This document shows positions 1 through 5,270 of a DNA stretch of 8,407 bases, piece after piece. The notes under the pieces were generated by a model. The model was not told where the DNA came from, did no database searches, and saw nothing but the letters and a program-made list of their open reading frames with translations. This DNA comes from Clostridia bacterium. GTDB lineage: Bacteria > Bacillota_A > Clostridia > Christensenellales > Aristaeellaceae. Position 1 is the first letter of the stretch. Every line of letters begins with the position of its first letter. The stretch is from positions 1 through 8,407 of the forward strand of contig JAFUPT010000156.1 of NCBI GenBank assembly GCA_017481065.1, given 5' to 3'. Both the position numbers and the translations under genes were made by a program.

Positions 1-19
1 AGGGGATCATCCCCCTTGG
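1..19. repeat. Palindromic repeat module, cut by window edge
   Basis: A G-run followed by a C-run and TTGG (AGGGG, ATCAT, CCCCCTTGG) matches the right half of the hairpins seen complete at 469-491 and 5009-5031, but with the loop in the opposite orientation (TCA instead of TGA). The left part lies outside the window. Between it and the next hairpin (52-72) there is a weak imperfect inverted repeat, CTTAA at 26-30 with TTAAG at 39-43. Membership in the repeat family is inferred from the shared stem, loop and flanking TTGG. Confidence 0.55.
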
Positions 20-51
20 CGAATTCTTAAGGCGGAGCTTTAAGCAGGAGT

Positions 52-72
52 CCAGAGGACAGCGTCCTCTGG
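52..72. repeat. Palindromic repeat hairpin upstream of the first gene
   Basis: Perfect hairpin with 9-bp arms CCAGAGGAC and GTCCTCTGG and the 3-nt loop AGC. It is the same module as 5135-5155, which has CCAAAGGAC and GTCCTTTGG around the same AGC loop. The only difference is one base pair changed on both sides (G-C to A-T), which keeps the stem intact. It ends immediately before the Shine-Dalgarno sequence at 73-81, so it would lie in the 5' leader if transcription starts upstream. Confidence 0.8.
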
Positions 73-85
73 AAGGAGGTGCACC

Positions 86-400
86 ATGAAAAAATGCCGG
101 ATTACCGTGATGAAGATGGCGAGGTATGATGAACTCATTGAAAAATACGAGAATCCCATCCAGCATGCCTGCGATATGCAGATGGGGCAGGTGTTCATCG
201 CCAATGGTTGGGAGCGGCCGGAGGGGATGTGCCTGAGCGCGTGGGAGAGCATGTCCGCATTCGTGATGGCGCTCTCGCACGGCGGCGAGAATTTCTACGA
301 TGGTTGGATGAAAAATCCCAAATCCGCCATGATTTCCTGCAACGATGGCTTCCGCCCGGTCTCCTTCCTGGTCGAAGCGATGGACGAGGACGCGGAGTGA
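86..400 (+). CDS. TIGR04076 family small protein
   Basis: Small soluble protein of 104 residues, function unknown. It matches what I recall of the TIGR04076 family: N-terminal KKCRITV (2-8), a cysteine in the ACDMQMGQVF stretch (C29), PEGMCLSAW (45-53), a Gly-Gly near 66-67 and the C-terminal CNDGFRPVSF (85-94). The family is usually about 80-110 residues, so this copy looks complete. No signal peptide or membrane segment is seen. The ATG is preceded by a near-ideal ribosome binding site, AAGGAGGTG at 73-81, with 6 nt between GGAGG and the ATG. It appears to be a single-gene unit, since the repeat cluster with its terminator follows at 421-568. No clear promoter is visible in 1-85. The conserved cysteines C4, C29, C49 and C85 might bind metal or be redox active, but that is a guess. 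Family assignment rests on motif memory rather than a search. Confidence 0.8.
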   Translation: MKKCRITVMKMARYDELIEKYENPIQHACDMQMGQVFIANGWERPEGMCLSAWESMSAFVMALSHGGENFYDGWMKNPKSAMISCNDGFRPVSFLVEAMDEDAE

Positions 401-420
401 CGGGGAGAACGGGGGTTACG

Positions 421-491
421 CCGGGGCTCTGCCCCGGACCCCGGCAGGGACGCTGTCCCTGCACCCTGCCAAGGGGGATGATCCCCCTTGG
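421..491. repeat. Composite repeat cluster 1, left arm: three tandem hairpins
   Basis: Three perfect hairpins in a row. First, 421-437: stem CCGGGGC, loop TCT. Second, 444-462: stem GCAGGGAC, loop GCT. Third, 469-491: stem CCAAGGGGGA, loop TGA. They are separated by the 6-nt spacers ACCCCG and ACCCTG. No coding region is credible across 401-637, so this stretch is intergenic repeat DNA plus a terminator. The arm corresponds in design to 4980-5031, and in reverse complement to 578-628 and 5105-5181. Its role is unknown. As RNA it would fold into a chain of very stable hairpins after the first gene. Confidence 0.85.
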
Positions 492-503
492 AACCCTCAG
501 TAA

Positions 504-520
504 GCGATGCTGCGCATCGC
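504..520. repeat. Short hairpin at the centre of repeat cluster 1
   Basis: Perfect inverted repeat GCGATGC and GCATCGC around the loop TGC. It sits between the left arm and the terminator. It occupies the same relative place as the GC-rich hairpins at 5044-5064 and 5076-5092 in cluster 2, so it seems to be part of the same composite design. It has no T-run of its own. Confidence 0.7.
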
Positions 521-533
521 AGGAAAAATATTA

Positions 534-568
534 AAACAATGGCCTCGCTTCGAGGCCATTGTTTTTTT
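534..568. terminator. Bidirectional Rho-independent terminator
   Basis: A 14-bp perfect stem, AAACAATGGCCTCG at 534-547 with its complement at 551-564, has loop CTT and a T-run continuing to 568. On the opposite strand the stem is followed by TTTTAATATTTTT, so it can also stop transcription coming from the spoIIP side. It lies between the convergent 86-400 gene and the 638-2355 pair, as expected for a shared terminator. Confidence 0.92.
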
Positions 569-577
569 CAGAGGGGT

Positions 578-628
578 CCAGGGGAAATCATTTCCCCTGG
601 CGGGGTTCCAAGGGGCAGAGCCCCTTGG
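578..628. repeat. Composite repeat cluster 1, right arm: two hairpins
   Basis: Hairpin 578-600 has stem CCAGGGGAAA with loop TCA. Hairpin 608-628 has stem CCAAGGGGC with loop AGA. The spacer is CGGGGTT. The loops are the reverse complements of those in the left arm (TGA, TCT), so this arm faces the other way. The first hairpin and its preceding AGGGGT are identical to 5099-5127. The arm ends about 10 nt from the spoIIP stop codon. Confidence 0.85.
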
Positions 629-637
629 GCGTTCCCC

Positions 638-1699
638 TTACTTCCGTCTGCCGAACATGCCGCCGCCCATTTCCCGCGCGCCGGACTTCAGCTTTTTCCA
701 CATGCCGCCGAAGGAGCCGGAGGCAGCGAGGGCATAGATGGCTGCGCCAACCGCCGCGATGCCGATGGCCCATGCGATGCCCTTGGCCGCGCCGGTGTTT
801 TTCTCAGGAACGGCGGCCTGGGCAGTGCCGCCGAAGAGTACTTCATCGATCACATCCGCCATGTATTCGGTGGCGGAGATGGCCTTGTCCTTCTCAATTT
901 CATAGGTGCCGAATTCGAGGAGGATGGCCTGGGGATAGAGCTCCTGGTTGTAATTGCCCTTGCCGATGAAGATATCCTTGATCAGCCCGGGATAGGCCTC
1001 GTCTGCGGCGGCCTTGAGGCGCTGGGCGAAGGCCTTGTTTTCGGCGGCGTTCTGGTTGGAGCGGCCCACAAAGAGCCGCACCATGCTGGTTTCCTCGCCG
1101 TCCACCTCGGTTTCGTATTCATCGGCGTCCACGCCGTCGCGGTGGATATCAATGATGGCGTCCGGGGCCTTTTTCACGAATTCTTCCACGGTGGAGCGGG
1201 AGCGCTTGTAGGCTGCCGCATCGTGGGGCAGGAAGGACTTTTCCGAGTATTCCACGGTAATGCCCTTCTTTTCGAGGTTTTCCTTGAGGGCGTTGCCCAC
1301 ATCATAGATGCCGGCGTTTTCCCAGAGGGAGGAAGCGCCGTCGCCGGGCACATAGGATTCATCGGAATGGGTGGAATACATACAGATGAGCTTATCTCCG
1401 CCATCCCCGGCTTCCTCAGCGTGCGCGGCGAGGAAGGAGGCGAAGGCGGCCTCGTTCACCACCGCCGGGCCGATTTCCTCGGCAGTGGCGGTGCAGCTTT
1501 CATCATCCACGAAGGCCACGCGGTAGAGGATGTTGTCCGGGGAGATATATTCATCGCCTTCGTAGATGCGGCCTGCGCGGGTGGTGATGGCGCGGCCATC
1601 GGCGTCCACGAGGGTGTATACGCAGTCGCCGTCGTTCTCGGCGAGGGCTGCCGGGCAGAGGCAGATGAGCGCCAGCAGGCAGATCAGGAATTTCTTCAT
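638..1699 (-). CDS. spoIIP: Stage II sporulation protein P (SpoIIP-like peptidoglycan hydrolase)
   Basis: Sporulation peptidoglycan hydrolase. In known systems SpoIIP cleaves septal peptidoglycan (amidase and endopeptidase) with SpoIID and SpoIIM during engulfment, from the mother-cell side. Seen here, 353 residues: signal peptide 1-20 ending ALA; a small beta-rich-looking region about 25-80; a hydrolase domain about 103-288 with CMYSTHSDESY (106-116; H111 and E114 as likely zinc or catalytic residues), DIHRDG (184-189), GNYNQELYPQ (248-257) and ILLEFG (259-264). A hydrophobic helix at about 306-327 is followed by a basic tail ending FGRRK. Start: ATG with GGGAGGA 7-8 nt upstream. It overlaps the preceding gene by 4 nt (ATGA), implying translational coupling. 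Oddity: it has both an apparently cleavable signal peptide and a C-terminal membrane anchor, whereas B. subtilis SpoIIP has an N-terminal anchor. The protein ends close to the repeat arm at 578-628 and the terminator at 534-568. Confidence 0.9.
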   Translation of the reverse strand: MKKFLICLLALICLCPAALAENDGDCVYTLVDADGRAITTRAGRIYEGDEYISPDNILYRVAFVDDESCTATAEEIGPAVVNEAAFASFLAAHAEEAGDGGDKLICMYSTHSDESYVPGDGASSLWENAGIYDVGNALKENLEKKGITVEYSEKSFLPHDAAAYKRSRSTVEEFVKKAPDAIIDIHRDGVDADEYETEVDGEETSMVRLFVGRSNQNAAENKAFAQRLKAAADEAYPGLIKDIFIGKGNYNQELYPQAILLEFGTYEIEKDKAISATEYMADVIDEVLFGGTAQAAVPEKNTGAAKGIAWAIGIAAVGAAIYALAASGSFGGMWKKLKSGAREMGGGMFGRRK

Positions 1700-2355
1700 G
1701 CCTTGTCCTCCCGCACAAATTCGCCGTTGCGGAATTCCCGGGTGGGGCGCTTGGCGCCGCGCTTCATGCGCTCAATGATTTCGCCGAGGATTTCCGCCAG
1801 CAGCACGCCGATGATGCCCGCCACAACGATGCCGTCAAAGGCGCCCGCGCCGCCGAGCACAAAATCCTGGGGTACGCCCCTGGACCAGACATAGAGGGCG
1901 TTGGCGGTATCGGCCAGGATCATGCCCACCACGCCCGCGATGAAGGCGCAGCGGCGGCTCCTGCCAAAGAGATAGGCGATCAGGCCCGCGGCGAGGCCAT
2001 AGAGGATCATGGGGTCCACGGTGATGGTTTCCGGCTCATCGGGGCCGAAGCGGCCGATGGCGAAGATCGCGCCGCCGGTGACGATGGAAGCGATGATGCT
2101 CCGCCAGCGCTCCCAGGCGGTATCTGCCTTGATGAAGAGATAGACGCACAGCGCCAGCGGGATCACCGCGCCGCCGAGGTTGAAGGCAAAATTGGGGGTG
2201 ACGCGGATATCCGGCACGAAGCCGAGGCCGATGATCAGCGCGATGAAGAGCAGGGCCAGCTTATCGTTCAGCCGCAGCCGGTCCAGCACGCGCTGGCCTA
2301 CGCCCAGCAGGATCAGGATTGCTACGATAATCAAAAGTATCATGCCGATGGTCAT
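1696..2355 (-). CDS. DUF1614-type integral membrane protein
   Basis: Multi-spanning membrane protein of 219 residues, function unknown. Hydrophobic segments lie near 4-19, 33-49, 58-75, 86-102, 114-130, 135-156 and 165-190, followed by a basic, charged cytoplasmic-looking tail (194-219). Motifs I associate with DUF1614 are DKLALLFI (31-38), NLGGAVIPL (59-67), ILADTANALYVW (146-157) and the glycine-rich LGGAGAFDGIVVAG (167-180). The start is set at the ATG with GGAGGG 6 nt upstream. A longer open frame extends 53 codons further, but that part is polar, low in coding character and lacks a ribosome binding site. The stop overlaps the spoIIP start by 4 nt, so the two are probably co-translated and may act together in sporulation or in the forespore or mother-cell membrane. 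That link is inferred from position only. DUF1614 assignment is from memory of the motif pattern. Confidence 0.8.
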   Translation of the reverse strand: MTIGMILLIIVAILILLGVGQRVLDRLRLNDKLALLFIALIIGLGFVPDIRVTPNFAFNLGGAVIPLALCVYLFIKADTAWERWRSIIASIVTGGAIFAIGRFGPDEPETITVDPMILYGLAAGLIAYLFGRSRRCAFIAGVVGMILADTANALYVWSRGVPQDFVLGGAGAFDGIVVAGIIGVLLAEILGEIIERMKRGAKRPTREFRNGEFVREDKA

Positions 2356-2361
2356 GATGTT

Positions 2362-2367
2362 CCCTCC
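2362..2367 (-). promoter_or_regulatory. Ribosome binding site that fixes the DUF1614 protein start
   Basis: GGAGGG on the minus strand, 6 nt before the ATG at 2355. It decides in favour of the MTIGMILL start over the longer open frame that begins at 2514. Confidence 0.85.
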
Positions 2368-2507
2368 AAATGTGTGTTTGGAAGTATTATGGCCGGATGG
2401 ATGGATTTGAAACCTGCGGGCAGAAATTGGCAGAGAAAATGGAAAAGTGTAAATGGAAAGTTTTTGTAAAAACAGGCGCGTAACTATGTCCTGATTGAAA
2501 TAAATGG

Positions 2508-2515
2508 TGTACAAT
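2508..2515 (+). promoter_or_regulatory. Possible -10 element for the glycosyltransferase operon
   Basis: The divergent intergenic region 2356-2555 is A+T-richer than its surroundings and must hold promoters for both directions. On the plus strand TACAAT (2510-2515) is a reasonable -10, about 40 nt before the GTG start. The best-spaced -35 position (17 nt upstream) reads TGTCCT, which is poor. TTGAAA at 2495-2500 is too close to pair with it. No repeat hairpin of the kind found elsewhere occurs in this region. This is a weak prediction. Confidence 0.35.
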
Positions 2516-2555
2516 GAAAGACATATGAAATGATAGGAAAGGCAAGTGGTGTGCT

Positions 2556-3605
2556 GTGAAAACAGCGCTGATTATTCCTGCTTACAAGCCCGGAAAGGAA
2601 ATGCTGGAGCTGCTGGAGCAATTCCGGGGCAATGAAGATTTCCTGCCCGTGGTGGTGGACGACGGCAGCGGCGCGGAATTTGCGCCGATATTTGATGCGG
2701 CGCCGGATTTCTGCGTGCTGCTGCGGCATGAGGTGAATCGCGGCAAGGGCGCAGCGCTGAAGACCGCCATGAAATATATTCTTTCGCAGCTGCCGGAATG
2801 CGATCTGGCATTGACCGCCGATGCAGACGGCCAGCACAGGTATGACTGCATATTGAAGGTGAACGCCGCCGCCCGGGAGAACAGGGGCGCGCTGGTGCTG
2901 GGAAGCCGGAGGTTTGAGGGGGAAGTGCCCTTCCGTAGCCGCTGGGGCAACGGCATTACCCGGCAGGTTTTCGCCATCGCCAGCGGCAGGAAGGTGTATG
3001 ATACCCAGACCGGCCTGCGGGCATTCGGCAGGGAGGCCATGGAAAAGTTCATCGCCGTGTCCGGCGAGAGATACGAATATGAAATCAACATGCTGCTCAC
3101 CGCCGTGCAGGGCGGCATGCCGATTGAGGAAGTTTGGATCGAGACGGTTTACCTGAACGACAATGCATCCTCCCATTTCAATCCCTTCCGGGATTCGATC
3201 AAGATTTATGCCTGCATATTGAAGTTCTGTGCATCTTCGCTGCTGGGCTTCATTGTGAATTATGTGATGTTCCTGCTGATCGGCGCGCTGCTGCCGGGAA
3301 GCATGGCTGCCGGGCATAGCCTGCTGGTTGCAACGGTGGGTGCGCGGCTGGTTTCCGCTGCGGTGAATTTCTGCGTGAACAGGAGCGTGGTGTTCAAGGG
3401 GAATGAGACGCTTGGCAAGGCGATATTGAAGTATGCTGCGCTGGCGCTATGCATTCTCGCCGCGAACTATGGCCTTATGAACCTGCTTTCGGTGCAGCTG
3501 GGCATGGCGAAATGGATTGCCAAGATCGTTGTGGAGCTGGCGCTCTACATCGTGAGCTTTACCGTGCAGGGCAAAGTGGTATACAGGAAAAGAGAAGGGA
3601 AGTAA
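2556..3605 (+). CDS. Bifunctional GT2 glycosyltransferase / GtrA membrane protein
   Basis: Membrane glycosyltransferase of 349 residues, probably moving a sugar onto a polyprenyl-phosphate carrier or through the membrane for envelope glycan decoration. The N-terminal GT2 domain (about 2-215) shows IIPAYKPG (6-13), VVDDGS (33-38), NRGKGAALK (61-69), TADADGQH (87-94; the DxD metal and nucleotide site) and YDTQTGLRAF (148-157), as in DPM1/DPG-synthase-like enzymes. The C-terminal GtrA domain (about 222-344) has four helices near 224-246, 254-272, 287-304 and 318-338, with NFCVNRSVVF (271-280) matching the GtrA NRxxxF signature. The fusion is common in Bacillota and not a frameshift product. The start is GTG: no other in-frame start exists after the stop at 2526. 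The ribosome binding site is weak (GGAAAGG at 2536-2542, 13 nt away), which suggests modest translation. It is followed after 3 nt by the phosphodiester glycosidase gene. The sugar and acceptor are unknown. Confidence 0.9.
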   Translation: MKTALIIPAYKPGKEMLELLEQFRGNEDFLPVVVDDGSGAEFAPIFDAAPDFCVLLRHEVNRGKGAALKTAMKYILSQLPECDLALTADADGQHRYDCILKVNAAARENRGALVLGSRRFEGEVPFRSRWGNGITRQVFAIASGRKVYDTQTGLRAFGREAMEKFIAVSGERYEYEINMLLTAVQGGMPIEEVWIETVYLNDNASSHFNPFRDSIKIYACILKFCASSLLGFIVNYVMFLLIGALLPGSMAAGHSLLVATVGARLVSAAVNFCVNRSVVFKGNETLGKAILKYAALALCILAANYGLMNLLSVQLGMAKWIAKIVVELALYIVSFTVQGKVVYRKREGK

Positions 3606-3608
3606 AGC

Positions 3609-4715
3609 ATGTCCCAGAGAAACGCAAGCAAGAGGCCGGTGCAGCGCCAGCCGCAGCGCAGGCAGAAGAAAAAGAGCTGGCTCAAGCGGCAGTTTGCCCA
3701 GAGGCCGCTGCCCATCTGGATTGTGATCATCATAGATGTGCTGCTGCTGGGCATTGCGCTGGTGGTGTTCGCGCTGTTCCACCATGTGATTCCGGAGCAG
3801 CAGAAATCCACGGGCATCGTATCCAGCCGGGAAAATATGGTGGTTCTGGAAACCGCTGTGCCGGAGGAGACGCCCGAACCCACGGCGGAGATCGTGGTTG
3901 TGGAGGCGACGGAGACCCCGGCTGCCACCGCCACGCCGGACCCGGTGGGCTATTTCGGCACGAAGTATGCCAAGAAGTTCAATGCGGACGGCTCTGTGAA
4001 TGCGGATGAAACGAGCTATGTGAGCGGCAATATCAATGTGAAGATCCGGGAATTCGAGGAGTACGGCTCCGATGTATTCTTTGCGGATATTTATATCAAG
4101 GATATTTCCAGCCTGCAGACCGCCTTCGGCAAGGATACCTTCGGCAAGAACTACACCGAGCGCGTGAAGGATATCCTGCGGGACAAGGGCGCGGTGATCG
4201 CCATTAACGGCGATTATTACGGCGCGCGGGACGACGGCGTGGTGATCCGCAACGGCGAGCTCTACCGCAACGATGCAAACCCGGACAGCGATGTTTGCGT
4301 GCTCTACTGGGATGGCAGCATGGATATCATCGATAAGGACGCATTCGACGCCGAGGCCGTGATGGCCGCCGGCGCTTACCAGGCGTGGACCTTCGGCCCC
4401 AGCCTGCTGGATGCGGATGGGCGGGCGTTTTCCGGCATTCGCTCCAGCGTGAGCGATGAAAACCCGCGCACAGCCATCGGCTATTTCCAGCCCGGCCACT
4501 ATGCATTCGTGGTGGTGGATGGCCGCACCAGCAGCTCCGATGGCGTGACTCTGGATGAGCTGGCCAAGCTGATGGAATCCATCGGCTGCAAAAAGGCATA
4601 CAACCTGGACGGCGGTAACAGCTCCGCCATGGCCTATGACGGCCAGAATGTGAACCGCCCCAGCCAGGGCGGCCGCGAAATCAGCGATGTGATTATGATT
4701 ATGGACGGCGAATGA
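3609..4715 (+). CDS. Membrane-anchored phosphodiester glycosidase (NAGPA domain) protein
   Basis: Probable extracytoplasmic phosphodiester glycosidase of 368 residues. The named family, PF09992 (NAGPA), includes the human enzyme that uncovers mannose-6-phosphate by removing GlcNAc from a phosphodiester. Bacterial members are thought to act on sugar-phosphate or teichoic-type polymers, but the substrate here is unknown. Seen: very basic cytoplasmic N-terminus (1-33), one membrane helix (36-57), a Thr/Pro/Glu-rich linker (about 62-112) and the catalytic domain (about 150-366). The domain carries AVIAINGDYYGARDDG (195-210), NPRTAIGY (285-292), FVVVDGR (300-306) and the hallmark NLDGGNSSAMAYDG (332-345). 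Start: ATG with GAAGGGAA upstream. It lies 3 nt after the GT2/GtrA gene and 12 nt before the 74-residue protein, so the three are almost certainly one operon. Type II topology puts the enzyme outside the cell. Confidence 0.9.
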   Translation: MSQRNASKRPVQRQPQRRQKKKSWLKRQFAQRPLPIWIVIIIDVLLLGIALVVFALFHHVIPEQQKSTGIVSSRENMVVLETAVPEETPEPTAEIVVVEATETPAATATPDPVGYFGTKYAKKFNADGSVNADETSYVSGNINVKIREFEEYGSDVFFADIYIKDISSLQTAFGKDTFGKNYTERVKDILRDKGAVIAINGDYYGARDDGVVIRNGELYRNDANPDSDVCVLYWDGSMDIIDKDAFDAEAVMAAGAYQAWTFGPSLLDADGRAFSGIRSSVSDENPRTAIGYFQPGHYAFVVVDGRTSSSDGVTLDELAKLMESIGCKKAYNLDGGNSSAMAYDGQNVNRPSQGGREISDVIMIMDGE

Positions 4716-4727
4716 GGAGGGAAGAGC

Positions 4728-4952
4728 ATGCTGCGCAAACTGCTGCCCCATGCGGCGATTATTATTTCATGTATGTACTTCGTGTTCTTCTTCATTGACC
4801 GGGTGAACTCCGCCATGAATTTCATTGATAACGGCATCACCAAGGGCCTGCTGTTCGTGCTGGGCATAATTTCGATTGTGAACGCCATCTTCCTGATCCG
4901 GGACAACCGCCGCAAGGAGCGCCGCAGGCAGGCGAAGAAGCGGGAGAAATGA
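4728..4952 (+). CDS. Small two-helix membrane protein with basic tail
   Basis: Protein of 74 residues with no function I can assign. Two hydrophobic segments, about 8-23 (AAIIISCMYFVFFF) and about 39-57 (KGLLFVLGIISIVNAIFLI), are separated by a short polar loop containing DRVNSAMNFIDN. The tail 58-74 is almost entirely Arg, Lys and Glu, so both termini should be cytoplasmic. It has a strong ribosome binding site (GAGGAGGGA, 4716-4724 region) starting at the stop codon of the phosphodiester glycosidase, 12 nt away, and is the last gene of the operon. It may be a partner of the upstream membrane enzymes. The composite repeat cluster with a terminator begins 28 nt after its stop. I believe it is a real gene because of spacing, ribosome binding site and coherent topology. 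Confidence 0.75.
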   Translation: MLRKLLPHAAIIISCMYFVFFFIDRVNSAMNFIDNGITKGLLFVLGIISIVNAIFLIRDNRRKERRRQAKKREK

Positions 4953-4979
4953 CGGGGGAGAGGCGGGGACGGAGAGACG

Positions 4980-5031
4980 TTGGGGGCTGTCAGCCCCCAA
5001 ACCCCTGACCAAAGGGAATGATTCCCTTTGG
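4980..5031. repeat. Composite repeat cluster 2, left arm: two hairpins
   Basis: Hairpin 4980-5000 has stem TTGGGGGCT with loop GTC. Hairpin 5009-5031 has stem CCAAAGGGAA with loop TGA. The spacer is ACCCCTGA, and AAACCCCTG follows. The second hairpin corresponds to 469-491 of cluster 1: same position, same TGA loop and same CCAA flank, but different stem bases that remain fully paired. The 318 nt between 4953 and 5270 hold this arm, a terminator, a further hairpin, the right arm and a promoter, with no gene. Confidence 0.85.
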
Positions 5032-5043
5032 AAACCCCTGTAT

Positions 5044-5075
5044 AAGGCACGCAATGCGTGCCTTTGATTATTTAT
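5044..5075 (+). terminator. Probable terminator after the glycosidase operon
   Basis: Stem AAGGCACGC at 5044-5052 pairs with GCGTGCCTT at 5056-5064 around AAT, followed by TTTGATTATTTAT. The hairpin is strong but the T-tract is interrupted, so it is a less perfect terminator than the one at 534-568. It has the same central location in its repeat cluster. Confidence 0.65.
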
Positions 5076-5092
5076 GGCGCACGCAGTGCGCC
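5076..5092. repeat. Short GC-rich hairpin at the centre of repeat cluster 2
   Basis: Perfect inverted repeat GGCGCAC and GTGCGCC around the loop GCA. It shares the GCACGCA(A/G)TGCG core with the neighbouring hairpin 5044-5064, so the two look like relatives. It is the counterpart of 504-520 in cluster 1. Confidence 0.7.
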
Positions 5093-5104
5093 TTGCGGAG
5101 GGGT

Positions 5105-5181
5105 CCAGGGGAAATCATTTCCCCTGGCAGGTTTCCAAAGGACAGCGTCCTTTGGCAGGGGTTTGGGGACAGAGTCCCCAA
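5105..5181. repeat. Composite repeat cluster 2, right arm: three hairpins
   Basis: Three hairpins: 5105-5127, stem CCAGGGGAAA, loop TCA; 5135-5155, stem CCAAAGGAC, loop AGC; 5163-5181, stem TTGGGGAC, loop AGA. The spacers are CAGGTTT and CAGGGGT. The loops and spacers are reverse complements of those in the left arms. The first hairpin with its AGGGGT flank is identical to 572-600. The second is the partner of 52-72 with one compensated base pair. The arm ends about 30 nt before the promoter of the next gene. Confidence 0.87.
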
Positions 5182-5209
5182 CGTCCTCCCAATGTCCCCC
5201 GGCGTTCTC

Positions 5210-5238
5210 TTGACTTCCGTGCATCTGCTTGGTAAAAT
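5210..5238 (+). promoter_or_regulatory. Sigma-A-type promoter of the hydroxy-acid oxidizing protein gene
   Basis: TTGACT (5210-5215) and TAAAAT (5233-5238) are separated by exactly 17 nt, each one base off the consensus. A start about 7 nt downstream of the -10 would give a leader of some 25 nt before the ATG at 5271. It lies just outside the right arm of repeat cluster 2. Confidence 0.82.
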
Positions 5239-5270
5239 GGTAAAAAACGAAAGCTGGGAGAATAGAGAGG

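Noticed and set aside
421..491. CRISPR array
   Set aside because: The repeats are themselves palindromes with 6-8 nt spacers and changing stems, not constant direct repeats with unique spacers of 30-40 nt, and no cas gene is present.
488..1894. Long plus-strand open frame (468 codons) across the spoIIP region
   Set aside because: It lies opposite spoIIP, which has clear motifs, a signal peptide and a ribosome binding site. The frame begins inside repeat hairpins and its protein is low-complexity Gly, Ala and Val, typical of an antisense shadow in G+C-rich DNA.
2386..2391. Sigma E promoter for the DUF1614-spoIIP pair (CATAAT on the minus strand)
   Set aside because: Expected from the biology, but only CATA matches the sigma E -10 and I could not find a convincing -35 at the right distance.
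2484..3317. Minus-strand open frame opposite the glycosyltransferase
   Set aside because: No family motif, His- and Gln-rich, and it runs across the divergent promoter region; the plus strand has full GT2 motifs.
3447..4751. Long minus-strand open frame (434 codons) opposite the phosphodiester glycosidase
   Set aside because: The plus-strand gene carries conserved NAGPA motifs. The minus frame gives a His- and Ala-rich product without recognisable motifs and covers two gene junctions.
4953..5270. Riboswitch or other structured leader upstream of the hydroxy-acid oxidizing protein gene
   Set aside because: The structure seen is the repeat cluster and lies upstream of the promoter at 5210-5238, so it would not be in that gene's leader; no known riboswitch core was recognised.
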